A stretch of DNA of 25,753 nucleotides, taken from an uncultured Prevotellaceae bacterium (GTDB lineage Bacteria; Bacteroidota; Bacteroidia; Bacteroidales; Muribaculaceae). Made by a program: the position numbers and the translations under genes. Positions 16,407 to 24,181 of the stretch are shown piece after piece. The stretch spans positions 1 through 25,753 of the forward strand of contig CALDIG010000290.1 in NCBI GenBank assembly GCA_937904375.1. Reading direction: 5' to 3'. Numbering within the stretch: the first letter of the stretch is position 1; each line of letters begins with the position of its first letter. The notes under the pieces were generated by a model that did not search any database, was not told where the DNA came from, and worked only from the letters and a program-made list of their open reading frames with translations.

Positions 16407-17099
16407 ATGAAGAAATTATTCACATTAGCAATGATTGCCCTCATGGCAGCTTTGCCCATGATGGCACAGCGTCACAACTACAGCTCCACTCCCAGCAACA
16501 ATCGCTACGATTACGAGCGTAGCCACAGCCGCTGGATCAGGAACTACTATGGCAAGGACATGTACTTTGGGCTGCGCATAGGTCCCGCCTTCTCGCATGT
16601 GGGTGGCGATGCTATTACCTACGCTGGCGACAGCAAGACTGGTCTGCACCTGGGTGGTGTGGTAGGTTTTGAAATCACCAACCGCGCGCCGGTATTCTTT
16701 GAGACAGGTCTCAGCTACGTGAACAAGGGCGGCAAGAGCAGTAATTGGACCACTAGCCTGAGCTACATAGAGCTGCCACTGGTGTTCAAGTACATCTATT
16801 ACACCGATATGGGGCTCTCCATTCACCCCCTCTTTGGTGGATATATGGCCGTTGGCGTGGATGGTAGCATTAAGGACTATATAACTAAAACTAAGGCTGG
16901 TGCCTTTAGCAAAGAGACAAAGCTTGGCGTGCCAGGTTTCAAGCGCTTTGATGGCGGCTTGCGTGTGGGTTGCGGAGCAGGTTTCAGTATGTTCTACCTT
17001 GACTTGTGCTATGATATAGGCTTGGCGAACATCAGCCACAGCGACTACGACTCAAGCAGCAATGGCACCTTCTACCTCAACTTCGGCGTGAATTTCTGA
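16407..17099 (+). CDS. Outer membrane beta-barrel protein (PorT-like, porin family)
   Basis: A 230-aa protein with a signal peptide (MKKLFTLAMIALMAALPMMA, cleaved before Gln21). The linker is polar and rich in Asn, Ser, Arg and Tyr. Alternating beta strands run from about residue 50: YFGLRIGPAFSHVG, GLHLGGVVGFEI, VFFETGLSYVNKGGK, LSYIELPLVFKYIYY, and a final FYLNFGVNF ending in Phe. This is the layout of the small outer-membrane-protein beta-barrel family common in Bacteroidota (8-10 strands). The GLxxxxKGGK and YxxxPLxFKY motifs are typical. Its cargo or partners are unknown. It is a single gene with a consensus promoter, divergent from the receptor operon, and is followed by a 38-bp inverted repeat. 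Confidence 0.85.
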   Translation: MKKLFTLAMIALMAALPMMAQRHNYSSTPSNNRYDYERSHSRWIRNYYGKDMYFGLRIGPAFSHVGGDAITYAGDSKTGLHLGGVVGFEITNRAPVFFETGLSYVNKGGKSSNWTTSLSYIELPLVFKYIYYTDMGLSIHPLFGGYMAVGVDGSIKDYITKTKAGAFSKETKLGVPGFKRFDGGLRVGCGAGFSMFYLDLCYDIGLANISHSDYDSSSNGTFYLNFGVNF

Positions 17100-17104
17100 T
17101 TTAA

Positions 17105-17142
17105 TTCAACTTGTGAAGTGCTCAAGCACTTCACAAGTTGAA
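17105..17142. repeat. 38-bp near-perfect palindrome after the beta-barrel gene
   Basis: TTCAACTTGTGAAGTGCT and its exact complement are separated by only CA. The transcript would form an 18-bp hairpin starting 5 bases after the stop at 17099. No T-run follows on either strand, so it may stabilise the mRNA end or work as a weak terminator rather than as a classic intrinsic one. Confidence 0.85.
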
Positions 17143-17143
17143 G

Positions 17144-17163
17144 GTTAGAGTTTAGAGTTTAGT
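17144..17163. repeat. Short heptamer-like repeat (GTTTAGA)
   Basis: Nearly three units of GTTTAGA follow directly after the palindrome, then decay into related sequence to about 17185. Period and base content resemble the TTAAGTG array at 4904-4952. There are too few copies to imply slippage. Confidence 0.6.
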
Positions 17164-17225
17164 GTACAAAGTATAGAGTTATAGGGAAAGGGACTTTTGG
17201 GGCTCTTTCTCTTTGTTTATATTGG

Positions 17226-18053
17226 TTATTGTCCCATAATCAGTGAGATTAGCTTGTTGAGGAAGGTGGGGTTTATCCAGAAGAGGTAGATGAAGAGTAC
17301 CGCTCCTATGACGATGAATACTGTCATGAACGCCTTGGGGGGCTTGCGGCCTGTAATCATCTCGTAGATGGTGGTGATGGCGGCAGAACCGTCAAGGGGG
17401 TAGAGTGGCAGAATGTTGAGGATGGAGAGCGCAAGCGACATGTATGCCATGTAGCTGATCCAGGGATTGGCGGGGTTGATGAAAGAGAATCCGTTGATGG
17501 CGAAGCACACGAGGAAGGTGGCAAGATTGACGAGGATGCCCGCGGTGTGAATGATGAGTCGCTGCCATGCCGGCTTGTGGTTGACGAAGGGGCTTCGGCT
17601 GCTGTCGGCAGGAGCAGGGGTGGTGGCGTTCTCAAAGGAGGTGTATCCTCCAAAGGGCAACACGCCTAGAGTCCACACGGTGTCGCGCCAGGAGTGGGTG
17701 GCTGGGTCGTAAAAGCTAGTGGCCCTGTCCTTATAGGTGATTGCAGGGAAAAAGAACACGGCGACCTTCCTCACCACGCACTTGAACGCCCTGCCGGCGG
17801 CATAGTGCCCGCATTCATGCAGCAGCACGTTGATGGCTAGGCAAGTGATGAAGATGAGCCTTTCCTGGTCTTGGAAGAGAAAGAATATTCCTACAGCCAT
17901 CAAGATCACTCCCACAGCATTGAACTCCAGTCCGTCTTTGTCGTGGTACTGGCGATAACGCCACCACTCGCCGCTGTAGTCTTCCTCCTGATGGTCGTCA
18001 CTTGATGTGGCGCTGGTGTTTCCTGCGTGATATTGGTCGATGTCGTTATTCAT
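17226..18053 (-). CDS. Site-2-protease-like M50 membrane metalloprotease
   Basis: A 275-aa membrane protein. An acidic, His-rich, soluble N-terminus (1-50) precedes several hydrophobic segments (about 56-70, 73-90, 178-200, 205-225, 245-265). The zinc motif HECGH (His79, Glu80, His83) sits in a membrane segment. A second motif, ILPLYPLDGS, contains Asp221, the usual third metal ligand of M50 enzymes. The GVLPFGGYTSFENA segment matches the conserved region after the first catalytic helix. M50 proteases cut membrane proteins within the bilayer, often releasing regulators; the substrate here is unknown. I chose the ATG at 18053; an upstream start at 18113 adds 20 residues from repeat-like sequence. 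It follows the phosphodiesterase gene by 160 bases of repeats, so joint transcription is uncertain. Confidence 0.85.
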   Translation of the reverse strand: MNNDIDQYHAGNTSATSSDDHQEEDYSGEWWRYRQYHDKDGLEFNAVGVILMAVGIFFLFQDQERLIFITCLAINVLLHECGHYAAGRAFKCVVRKVAVFFFPAITYKDRATSFYDPATHSWRDTVWTLGVLPFGGYTSFENATTPAPADSSRSPFVNHKPAWQRLIIHTAGILVNLATFLVCFAINGFSFINPANPWISYMAYMSLALSILNILPLYPLDGSAAITTIYEMITGRKPPKAFMTVFIVIGAVLFIYLFWINPTFLNKLISLIMGQ

Positions 18054-18074
18054 GTTTTTTTTTGTTCTTTTGTG

Positions 18075-18120
18075 GTGGGCGAACGCCGTGCTTACGGCGC
18101 AATGCAATAACAACGCCCAC
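18075..18120. repeat. Imperfect nested inverted repeat in the gap before the M50 gene
   Basis: GTGGGCG (18075-18081) pairs with CGCCCAC (18114-18120), and inside it GCCGT (18085-18089) pairs with ACGGC (18094-18098). No T-run follows on either strand. Together with the repeats at 18129-18212 it makes the gap look like a palindromic repeat cluster. Confidence 0.6.
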
Positions 18121-18128
18121 GCTCATAA

Positions 18129-18212
18129 ACTAGCGAGCTCTGCGAGCGCCACAACCAGCGAAGCGGCACAACTAGCGAGCATCGCGAGCGATAAAACCAG
18201 CGAAGCGGCACA
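18129..18212. repeat. Two tandem 42-bp direct repeats
   Basis: Copies at 18129-18170 and 18171-18212 agree at 36 of 42 positions. Each begins ACTAGCGAGC and ends CCAGCGAAGCGGCACA. Internal GCGAGC and CGCTCGC-type motifs can form small hairpins. They lie between the phosphodiesterase stop and the M50 gene and look like a REP-type intergenic element. Confidence 0.85.
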
Positions 18213-18213
18213 A

Positions 18214-19428
18214 CTAAAACTGTGGCGGAGCCACTTTCAGCATATCTTTCACTTCATTCAGGTCGCCGTCGTTAGGTGCTGGCGTGATGCCTAGCAGGTG
18301 GGCGAGTAGGGGATAGATGCACACGTTGCGGAACACTCCAGGTCTAATGTAGCCCACCTTGAAGTCGGGGCCTATGGCGCGAAATCCCACGAGCATATCG
18401 CTGTAAGTAGGATCCCAGCCGTGAGTGCCGCCGCCCACCTTATTGTTGTTGCGGAACACCCATCCTATGTCGGGCACCACTACCACGTCGCTCATGTTCT
18501 TGTTGGTGCCGTAGTGCAGATATTCTGGCAGTTCGCCCTTCTTCCATGCGCGTATGTGATTTACGCCTTGCAGGGCGTTGATGATGGAATCGGCACACTC
18601 GGGCGTGGTGGTGTAGATAAGAGCCGGGCTGTCGCCGTCGAAATGCTCCACCCATTCTTTCTTTACATAGTTGTCGCTGCGCACCACGCGCACATCGCTG
18701 AGCCATGTCATGCCATGGTCACCAGTGATGATGAGGTTGATTTTGTCGCCTATCTCGGGAATCGCTTTAAGGCGAGCCCAGAGTTTCCACAGCAGCTCGT
18801 CGAGAGCCTCGGCAACGCGGCGTGTCTTCTTGTTGATGGGACCGTAGCTGTGCCCCGAGTGGTCGGGCTCCTCAAAGTAGCACATCACCAGGTGCGGACG
18901 CTTGTCCTCGGGGAGGTTGAGCAGTTCTATCACCTTATCGACGCGCTCCTCGGGCTTGAGCAGCGGTTTCTTGCGGTAGTCCTGCCAGTAGTTGGGGTAC
19001 TCGCCGTTGATTTTCACGTCGCTGCCCACCCAATAGACCGTGGCGGTCTTCACGCCCTGGTGCTTGGCGGTGAGCCAGATGGGGTCGCCGCCATAGTTCT
19101 TGCCTTTACCAGCTTCCTCGCTGCCTATCTTGTATTTCTCTCCCGTGTCTAGCAGACGGAAGGTGTTAGCGATAATGCCGTGGTGGTCGGGATATAGTCC
19201 CGTGGCGAGGGTGTAGTGGTTGGGGAACGTCTTGGTGGGGAACGAGGGCTGCATCACCGCCTTCACGCCCTCTTTGGCGAGGCGGTCGAAGAACGGCATG
19301 TCGTAGCACTCGGCGTAGTCCCAGCGCAATCCGTCGCACGAAACAATCACGGTGTAGGTGTCATTACCCGCTGCCCAGGCAGCACAAGCCAGCACAGCAG
19401 CCAGCATCAAGTTAAGAAGTCGTTTCAT
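18214..19428 (-). CDS. Exported NPP-type alkaline phosphatase superfamily phosphodiesterase
   Basis: A 404-aa protein with a signal peptide (MKRLLNLMLAAVLACAAWA). All landmarks of nucleotide pyrophosphatase/phosphodiesterases are present: the metal Asp in SCDGLRWDY, the nucleophile Thr67 in FPTKTFPNHYTLATGLYPDHHGI, metal ligands in EEPDHSGHSYGP, TGDHGM and GGGTHGWD. Such enzymes split phosphodiester or pyrophosphate bonds of nucleotides in the periplasm or at the surface; specificity is not clear from sequence. I prefer the ATG at 19428, where the signal peptide begins; an in-frame ATG at 19443 adds five residues. It lies 44 bases after the hsdR stop with no terminator between, so read-through from the restriction operon is possible. 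Confidence 0.9.
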   Translation of the reverse strand: MKRLLNLMLAAVLACAAWAAGNDTYTVIVSCDGLRWDYAECYDMPFFDRLAKEGVKAVMQPSFPTKTFPNHYTLATGLYPDHHGIIANTFRLLDTGEKYKIGSEEAGKGKNYGGDPIWLTAKHQGVKTATVYWVGSDVKINGEYPNYWQDYRKKPLLKPEERVDKVIELLNLPEDKRPHLVMCYFEEPDHSGHSYGPINKKTRRVAEALDELLWKLWARLKAIPEIGDKINLIITGDHGMTWLSDVRVVRSDNYVKKEWVEHFDGDSPALIYTTTPECADSIINALQGVNHIRAWKKGELPEYLHYGTNKNMSDVVVVPDIGWVFRNNNKVGGGTHGWDPTYSDMLVGFRAIGPDFKVGYIRPGVFRNVCIYPLLAHLLGITPAPNDGDLNEVKDMLKVAPPQF

Positions 19429-19472
19429 AGTTTTATTATACATTGTTTTTTTTATCCTGAATTATTGATATC

Positions 19473-22400
19473 TTAATTAAACGAGATTAGGTCAAAGAAT
19501 TTTTCGAAGAATCGTTTAATTTTCTCAATGACAGAGTTTTTCTTTTTCTCCCTATCACCACCTATTGCAAACGGGTTCATCGGTGGTAATATCTGGGCAA
19601 TCTCAGTGCCACTAGTTTCTACTTCGCCATTGACAAAACAAGACTTGATGAATTTGCGAGCAGGCTCATCGCGCAGGTTCTCAGTGGCGATGATGTCATC
19701 AAGCTCTTGTTGCATACGCTCTCGCACGAATGTGTTCCAGTCATCGTCGATGTTTGAGGTTGGTGTGAGAGAGTCAATAAACGCTTCAATGAGGTCTTTC
19801 TTCTTGCGCATTTGCGGGCTGGAGTTTATAGCACGTTCAATGTCTGTCTTGATTTCGATTTGTCCGTTAACGGTATGCTCCTCGTGGTACTTCTTCACAA
19901 GTGCTAGAATGTAGTCGATATTGATTTCAATCTGCTTTATCAACTCCATCTCAAACACGATATCGTCGTTGACTTCAGTATTTTCGTGCTTGTCGGGACG
20001 AAGCTGGTCATGAAGAGTTATATACATACTGCAATAGTCCTGTAAGTCACGGTCGGTCATGAGATCTTTTTCCTCAAAAGTGTCAAACACGCTAAGAACA
20101 TTGCGTAATTTCAATATTGCACCAAAGAGGCGTATAAATCGTTTTTGGGTTTCTTCTCCTACAATCAGCTCGCCCACAGGAAACTCGTCAAACAGCTGGT
20201 CAATGAGTTCTTTGTAGCCAGGCACACTCTTGCCTTTGTCATCGGTGTAGCCACCAAAGTATTCATCGAAGGTGCGCATCAGCACGATGCCGCAAGCGTC
20301 TTTGTCGCCAAAGAGTGATATGGCATCGTTGGTGGCATTCTCAAGGTTACGGAAACAAACTATGTTGCCGAATGTTTTGATGCTGTTGAGAATGCGGTTG
20401 GTGCGTGAATAGGCTTGCAACAAACCGTGCATTCGCAGGTTTTTGTCAACCCACAAGGTGTTGAGAGTGGTAGCGTCAAAGCCCGTGAGGAACATATTGA
20501 CCACGATAAGCAGGTCAATCTTGCGGTTCTTCATGCGCAGCGACACGTCCTTATAATAGTTTTGGAACTTCTCGCTCGATGTGTCGTAGTTGGTCTTGAA
20601 CTGCTCGTTATAGTTAGCGATGGCAGTTTCAAGGAAGTCACGGTCGCTGTCGCTTAGTCCGCTGGTGTCCTCACTGTTCTCGTCTTCGGGGAAATCATCG
20701 CTCACCTCGTTGTTAACGCCGTAGCTGAAGATTGTGGCAATCTTTAAGCGTTCTGCCTCTGGCCGTTCTTGCATCTGTTTCAAGAACTCGTTATAATAGA
20801 GGCGAGCCATAGGAATTGAGGCGACGGCAAAAATCGAGTTGAATCCAGTAAGCCTTGTGGCGAGTTTTACCTCCTCCACATCCTTGCCTTTTTTGGTCTT
20901 CGCCACTTCCTCGATGTTCTGCAGCTTGCGGAACACGTATGACTTGTCGTTGCGCTTGGTCTTCTGATTGAAGTGGTCGATAATATACTTAGTGACTATT
21001 TTAATGCGTCGCTCGTCCATCAACGCCTTTTCACGGTCAATGTTCCACACATCATCATCGTCAATGTTTTCCTGCTTCTTCATCGTGCTGATATATTCCA
21101 CACGGAAGGGAAGCACATTCTGGTCAGCGATGGCATCAACAATGGTATAGGTGTGCAACTTGTCGCCAAACGCTTGTGCGGTGGTCTTCAGGTTGGGATG
21201 GGCATTGCTGCTGGAGTTTTGTGGGAAGATGGGTGTGCCGGTGAAGCCAAAGATGTAATATTTCTTGAACTTCTTGATGATGGCTTGGTGCATGTCGCCA
21301 AATTGCGAGCGGTGGCACTCATCAAAGATGAACACGATGTGCTTTTGATAGGCCTCAAACTCGGCATTCTTCTTGATTAGTGTGGCGAGTTTCTGAATCG
21401 TGGTGATGATGATGTGACAATCGGGGTCTTGAAGCTGCCGACGCAGAATAGTCGTATTGGTGTTGCTGTTGGCGGCACCTTTCTCAAAACGGTCATACTC
21501 TTTCATCGTTTGATAGTCAAGGTCTTTGCGGTCAACAACGAAAAGGACCTTGTCAATAAACTCCAACTTCGATGCCATCTGTGCCGTCTTGAACGAGGTG
21601 AGGGTTTTTCCGCTACCTGTAGTGTGCCAAATGTAGCCACCGGCCTCAATAGAGCCGTAGGTGCGCAGATACTTGGCACGAATAATGCGGTCAAGAATCT
21701 GCTCGCAAGCCACAATCTGATATGGTCGCATCACCATAAGCAGTTTCTCACTGGTGAGAATGCAATACTTGGTAAGGACTTTCAGGATGACATGCTTCGA
21801 GAAGAATGTAAGGGTAAAGTCTATCAAGTCGAGAATGGGCTTATTGGTAGCGTCAGCCCAATAAGATGTGAACTCAAAGCTGTTGCTGGTCTGCTTGCGG
21901 CCTTTCTTTGGATTATGCTTCTGAATCTCCTTGATGTGGGCGTCGCGTGTTGTGTTGCTGTAATACTTGGTCTCAGTGCCGTTGCTGATGACAAATAGCT
22001 GCACATACTCATAAAGTCCTGTGCCAGCCCAGAAGCTTTCGCGCTGATAGCGGTTTATTTGGTTAAATGCCTCTTTAATGCTTACTCCACGTCGCTTCAG
22101 CTCCACATGAACCAGTGGCAAACCATTGACAAGAATTGTCACATCATAGCGGGTGTTGTGAGTCCCGCCTTCTTCCTCATACTGGTTTATGACTTGAAGC
22201 GAGTTGTTGTGTATGTTTTTCTTGTCAATGAGGTAGATGTTCATTGGCAATTCACCACCATCACGCTCGAGAACCTGGATGTAATCCTCTTGAATAATGA
22301 ACGATTTTTCTTCTATGCCGTCGTTGCGACGAGCAATGTTGCCCTCGAAGAACCGTTTCCATTCATCATCGGTGAAAGTATAGTCGTTTAATCGCTCAAT

Positions 22401-22598
22401 CTGCTTGCGTAGGTTGGCGATAAGGTCTTTTTCATTGTGGATGTGCAATCGCTCATACTTCTGGTCTTCAAGCTGACGGATGAAGGCTTTCTCTAGCTCT
22501 GCTTCACTTTGGTATTCGCTTTCATGCACCACCTGTGACTCATATTGAGCAATGACGGTACTTTCTTCGTTCTCGCTGATGAGGTTATATTGTTTCAT
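19473..22598 (-). CDS. hsdR: Type I restriction enzyme R subunit (endonuclease and translocase)
   Basis: A 1041-aa protein of normal HsdR length. The nuclease domain has Asp152 and Glu166-x-Lys168 (YDVTILVNGLPLVHVELKRRG). The motor has a Walker A motif TTGSGKT (Lys331), DECH at 426-429, FGFTGTP (motif III) and LLQAYSRTNRIL (motif VI). The C-terminal part is helical and charged. It cuts DNA far from unmethylated sites after ATP-driven translocation, in complex with HsdM and HsdS. The ATG overlaps the stop of the second hsdS half by 4 bases. All key residues are present, so restriction is probably active if a specificity subunit is made. Confidence 0.96.
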   Translation of the reverse strand: MKQYNLISENEESTVIAQYESQVVHESEYQSEAELEKAFIRQLEDQKYERLHIHNEKDLIANLRKQIERLNDYTFTDDEWKRFFEGNIARRNDGIEEKSFIIQEDYIQVLERDGGELPMNIYLIDKKNIHNNSLQVINQYEEEGGTHNTRYDVTILVNGLPLVHVELKRRGVSIKEAFNQINRYQRESFWAGTGLYEYVQLFVISNGTETKYYSNTTRDAHIKEIQKHNPKKGRKQTSNSFEFTSYWADATNKPILDLIDFTLTFFSKHVILKVLTKYCILTSEKLLMVMRPYQIVACEQILDRIIRAKYLRTYGSIEAGGYIWHTTGSGKTLTSFKTAQMASKLEFIDKVLFVVDRKDLDYQTMKEYDRFEKGAANSNTNTTILRRQLQDPDCHIIITTIQKLATLIKKNAEFEAYQKHIVFIFDECHRSQFGDMHQAIIKKFKKYYIFGFTGTPIFPQNSSSNAHPNLKTTAQAFGDKLHTYTIVDAIADQNVLPFRVEYISTMKKQENIDDDDVWNIDREKALMDERRIKIVTKYIIDHFNQKTKRNDKSYVFRKLQNIEEVAKTKKGKDVEEVKLATRLTGFNSIFAVASIPMARLYYNEFLKQMQERPEAERLKIATIFSYGVNNEVSDDFPEDENSEDTSGLSDSDRDFLETAIANYNEQFKTNYDTSSEKFQNYYKDVSLRMKNRKIDLLIVVNMFLTGFDATTLNTLWVDKNLRMHGLLQAYSRTNRILNSIKTFGNIVCFRNLENATNDAISLFGDKDACGIVLMRTFDEYFGGYTDDKGKSVPGYKELIDQLFDEFPVGELIVGEETQKRFIRLFGAILKLRNVLSVFDTFEEKDLMTDRDLQDYCSMYITLHDQLRPDKHENTEVNDDIVFEMELIKQIEINIDYILALVKKYHEEHTVNGQIEIKTDIERAINSSPQMRKKKDLIEAFIDSLTPTSNIDDDWNTFVRERMQQELDDIIATENLRDEPARKFIKSCFVNGEVETSGTEIAQILPPMNPFAIGGDREKKKNSVIEKIKRFFEKFFDLISFN

Positions 22599-23167
22599 GC
22601 TATCTTTTTAAATGTTAGCAGTTTGTTCCTGTAATATTCATATTGCTTGCGACGTGCCTCTATCTCGGCAGGCAAACCTGCAGTAAGGTCGTTGACAAGC
22701 GTCTCAAAGCTGTCAAGAATGGCGACAATCCTCTCTTGTTCGTCAAGAGGTGGGATAGGGACGACAATTTTCGCTAAATTATCTGGTTTAACTTCTATGA
22801 CTTTAGTCCCATGAGCAATTTTTCTTTTATCAATAAAGAATTGTTCGCTTTGAAGAAGATAAGAAAGATATTTAGGATTTTGATTATGTTTGTAGATAAC
22901 CATGTGTCCGCTAACAGCAATATCTTCTTCACCTAACCATGCCAAGGGCTTGCATACATCATCTTCATTTTCACTTGTCAATGTAATCAACAAGTCATTT
23001 TTTGATGCTATTGATGACTTTTCTGCCACTTCTTGAGACACAAATGATATTGTTTTGTCTGCGGAAGTACCATAATAAGTATAGAGTTGCCCATAGTGAA
23101 TACAAGGATACCCACTATTAACAAAATCTCTCTTCTGTAGATATTTTCCGCGAATAAACGTTCCCAT
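22595..23167 (-). CDS. hsdS: Second half of type I specificity subunit HsdS (TRD2 plus conserved region)
   Basis: A 190-aa half subunit. One target-recognition domain (MGTFIRGKYLQKRDF ... VIEVKPDNLAKIVVPIPPLDEQERIVAILD) is followed by the coiled-coil spacer (EIEARRKQYEYYRNKLLTF). Upstream of the ATG the same frame stays open and encodes IKYLSFGE, which matches the usual start of a recognition domain, so this ATG is probably internal to a longer gene. The frame is joined to the first half by adding one C at the C7 tract (23207-23213). Alone it could be made by re-initiation 27 bases after the stop of the first half. The recognition part is more AT-rich than the neighbours, as is usual for exchanged TRDs. 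Confidence 0.85.
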   Translation of the reverse strand: MGTFIRGKYLQKRDFVNSGYPCIHYGQLYTYYGTSADKTISFVSQEVAEKSSIASKNDLLITLTSENEDDVCKPLAWLGEEDIAVSGHMVIYKHNQNPKYLSYLLQSEQFFIDKRKIAHGTKVIEVKPDNLAKIVVPIPPLDEQERIVAILDSFETLVNDLTAGLPAEIEARRKQYEYYRNKLLTFKKIA

Positions 23168-23193
23168 TTCTCCAAAACTTAAATACTTAATAT

Positions 23194-23823
23194 TCAGCGA
23201 CTTAATGGGGGGGTGAAACCATCCCCTATCTGTTGCTCTCCTCCGGTCACGGCGCCGTTGGCGACGGGATTGAAGGTGAGCAACAGATTGCGGTAGTATT
23301 CATACTGCCGCTTCCTTGCCTCCAGCTCCGCCTCCAGCTCCGCTGTGAGGCTTGTGAAATTGTCAAGAATCTCAACAATCTTTTGCTGAACCTCTAACGG
23401 TGGCACAGGGATTTCAAATTGTTCAATAACTTTTCTTGATAATCTAGGAACACTTGCTTTTCTAACTTGTGAAATAATATTTTGTTGCTTATTCAACAAA
23501 CAATAATATACATATTTGTTTTCAATAAAATCAGATGTACGAATTAACAAACAATCATCAGCTGCCCAAAAAGGTTTTTTACTGAATCCTATTTGTCCTG
23601 CTGCACCTGCACTTATAACAAAGGTTGTATTTGAAGGACTGTTAGATTTATCATAATACCCTAATGGGGTTAAACTATTCTGGAAAACCTCGTATTTCCC
23701 AGATTCTGCAAGTTCACTTCTTACGACTCTAACCCCCCTATTTATATGGCACATATCATTGAGTTTTTTAAACGGCACTCCCTCTGGGCAGAGCTCCTGT
23801 ATAAGTTTCTCTATCTCGCTCAT
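23194..23823 (-). CDS. hsdS: First half of type I specificity subunit HsdS (TRD1 plus conserved region)
   Basis: A 209-aa half subunit. It begins MSEIEKLIQELCPEGVPFKKL, typical of full HsdS, contains one recognition domain, ends it with IEQFEIPVPPLEVQQKIVEILD, and has the spacer helix (LEAELEARKRQYEYYRNLLLTF). A tail NPVANGAVTGGEQQIGDGF leads into TPP, coded by the C7 tract, and then LSR and a stop. With one more C the frame would continue through IKSLNIKYLSFGE into the second half, giving 409 aa, the usual HsdS size. A single-TRD subunit may still work as a dimer, recognising a symmetric site. It starts 4 bases after the ORF6N stop. Confidence 0.88.
   Translation of the reverse strand: MSEIEKLIQELCPEGVPFKKLNDMCHINRGVRVVRSELAESGKYEVFQNSLTPLGYYDKSNSPSNTTFVISAGAAGQIGFSKKPFWAADDCLLIRTSDFIENKYVYYCLLNKQQNIISQVRKASVPRLSRKVIEQFEIPVPPLEVQQKIVEILDNFTSLTAELEAELEARKRQYEYYRNLLLTFNPVANGAVTGGEQQIGDGFTPPLSR
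23207..23213 (-). repeat. C7 homopolymer tract at the hsdS frameshift
   Basis: Seven C on the coding strand (GGGGGGG on plus) lie 11 bases before the premature TGA. Gain of one C restores the full two-domain hsdS frame. Loss of one gives a stop two codons later. It is a candidate slippage switch, or a ribosomal -1 frameshift site, or a sequencing error. Confidence 0.8.
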
Positions 23824-23827
23824 GATT

Positions 23828-24181
23828 TTAGATGGTAGCTAACATATATAACCCCTTTTCTGTAAAGACTTTAGGCTGTACACGTGATTTGCTTGAAAAT
23901 TTTGTGGTCGAAATTTTCGACCGCAAATATGCAACTTCCTTTGGAGTAAGTTCAAACATATACTCTTTAGGGAACTTGTTAGGGTTGTTGCGAACAGCTT
24001 CATTAATGCGTTTAGTCTCTACGCCGTAAAGAGCGGCCACATCAGCATCAATTATGACTGGTTGCTCTTTTATGACAATAATGCTGTTGTTGACTTCAGC
24101 AAGTAATTCGGCGTTAATAGCACTTGTAACGCCATTAGAATCGGTTTTAATGATATCTGTTGGTGTTTCAGTTTTCTTCAT
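23828..24181 (-). CDS. ORF6N-domain protein, short form
   Basis: A 117-aa protein consisting of an N-terminal leader and an ORF6N domain (about 33-117): IIVIKEQPVIIDADVAALYGVETKRINEAVRNNPNKFPKEYMFEL, then VFTEKGLYMLATI. In longer relatives the sequence continues past this point into a helical C-terminal part; here a TAA follows immediately, so that part is missing. ORF6N domains occur in phage antirepressor-type proteins and are thought to bind DNA. It lies between hsdM and hsdS, with its ATG overlapping the hsdM stop by 4 bases and its stop 4 bases before hsdS, so it is translated as part of the restriction operon. Its role there is unknown. Confidence 0.8.
   Translation of the reverse strand: MKKTETPTDIIKTDSNGVTSAINAELLAEVNNSIIVIKEQPVIIDADVAALYGVETKRINEAVRNNPNKFPKEYMFELTPKEVAYLRSKISTTKFSSKSRVQPKVFTEKGLYMLATI

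Noticed and set aside
17111..17136. TTGTGAA and TTCACAA half-sites that match the Rex operator.
   Set aside because: The spacing is 12 bases instead of 4, and the site is at the 3' end of a gene within a longer palindrome, so it is most likely coincidence.
17186..17218. GAAAGGGAC/CTCTTTC hairpin as a terminator for the M50 gene.
   Set aside because: The stem has mismatches and no real T-run follows on either strand.
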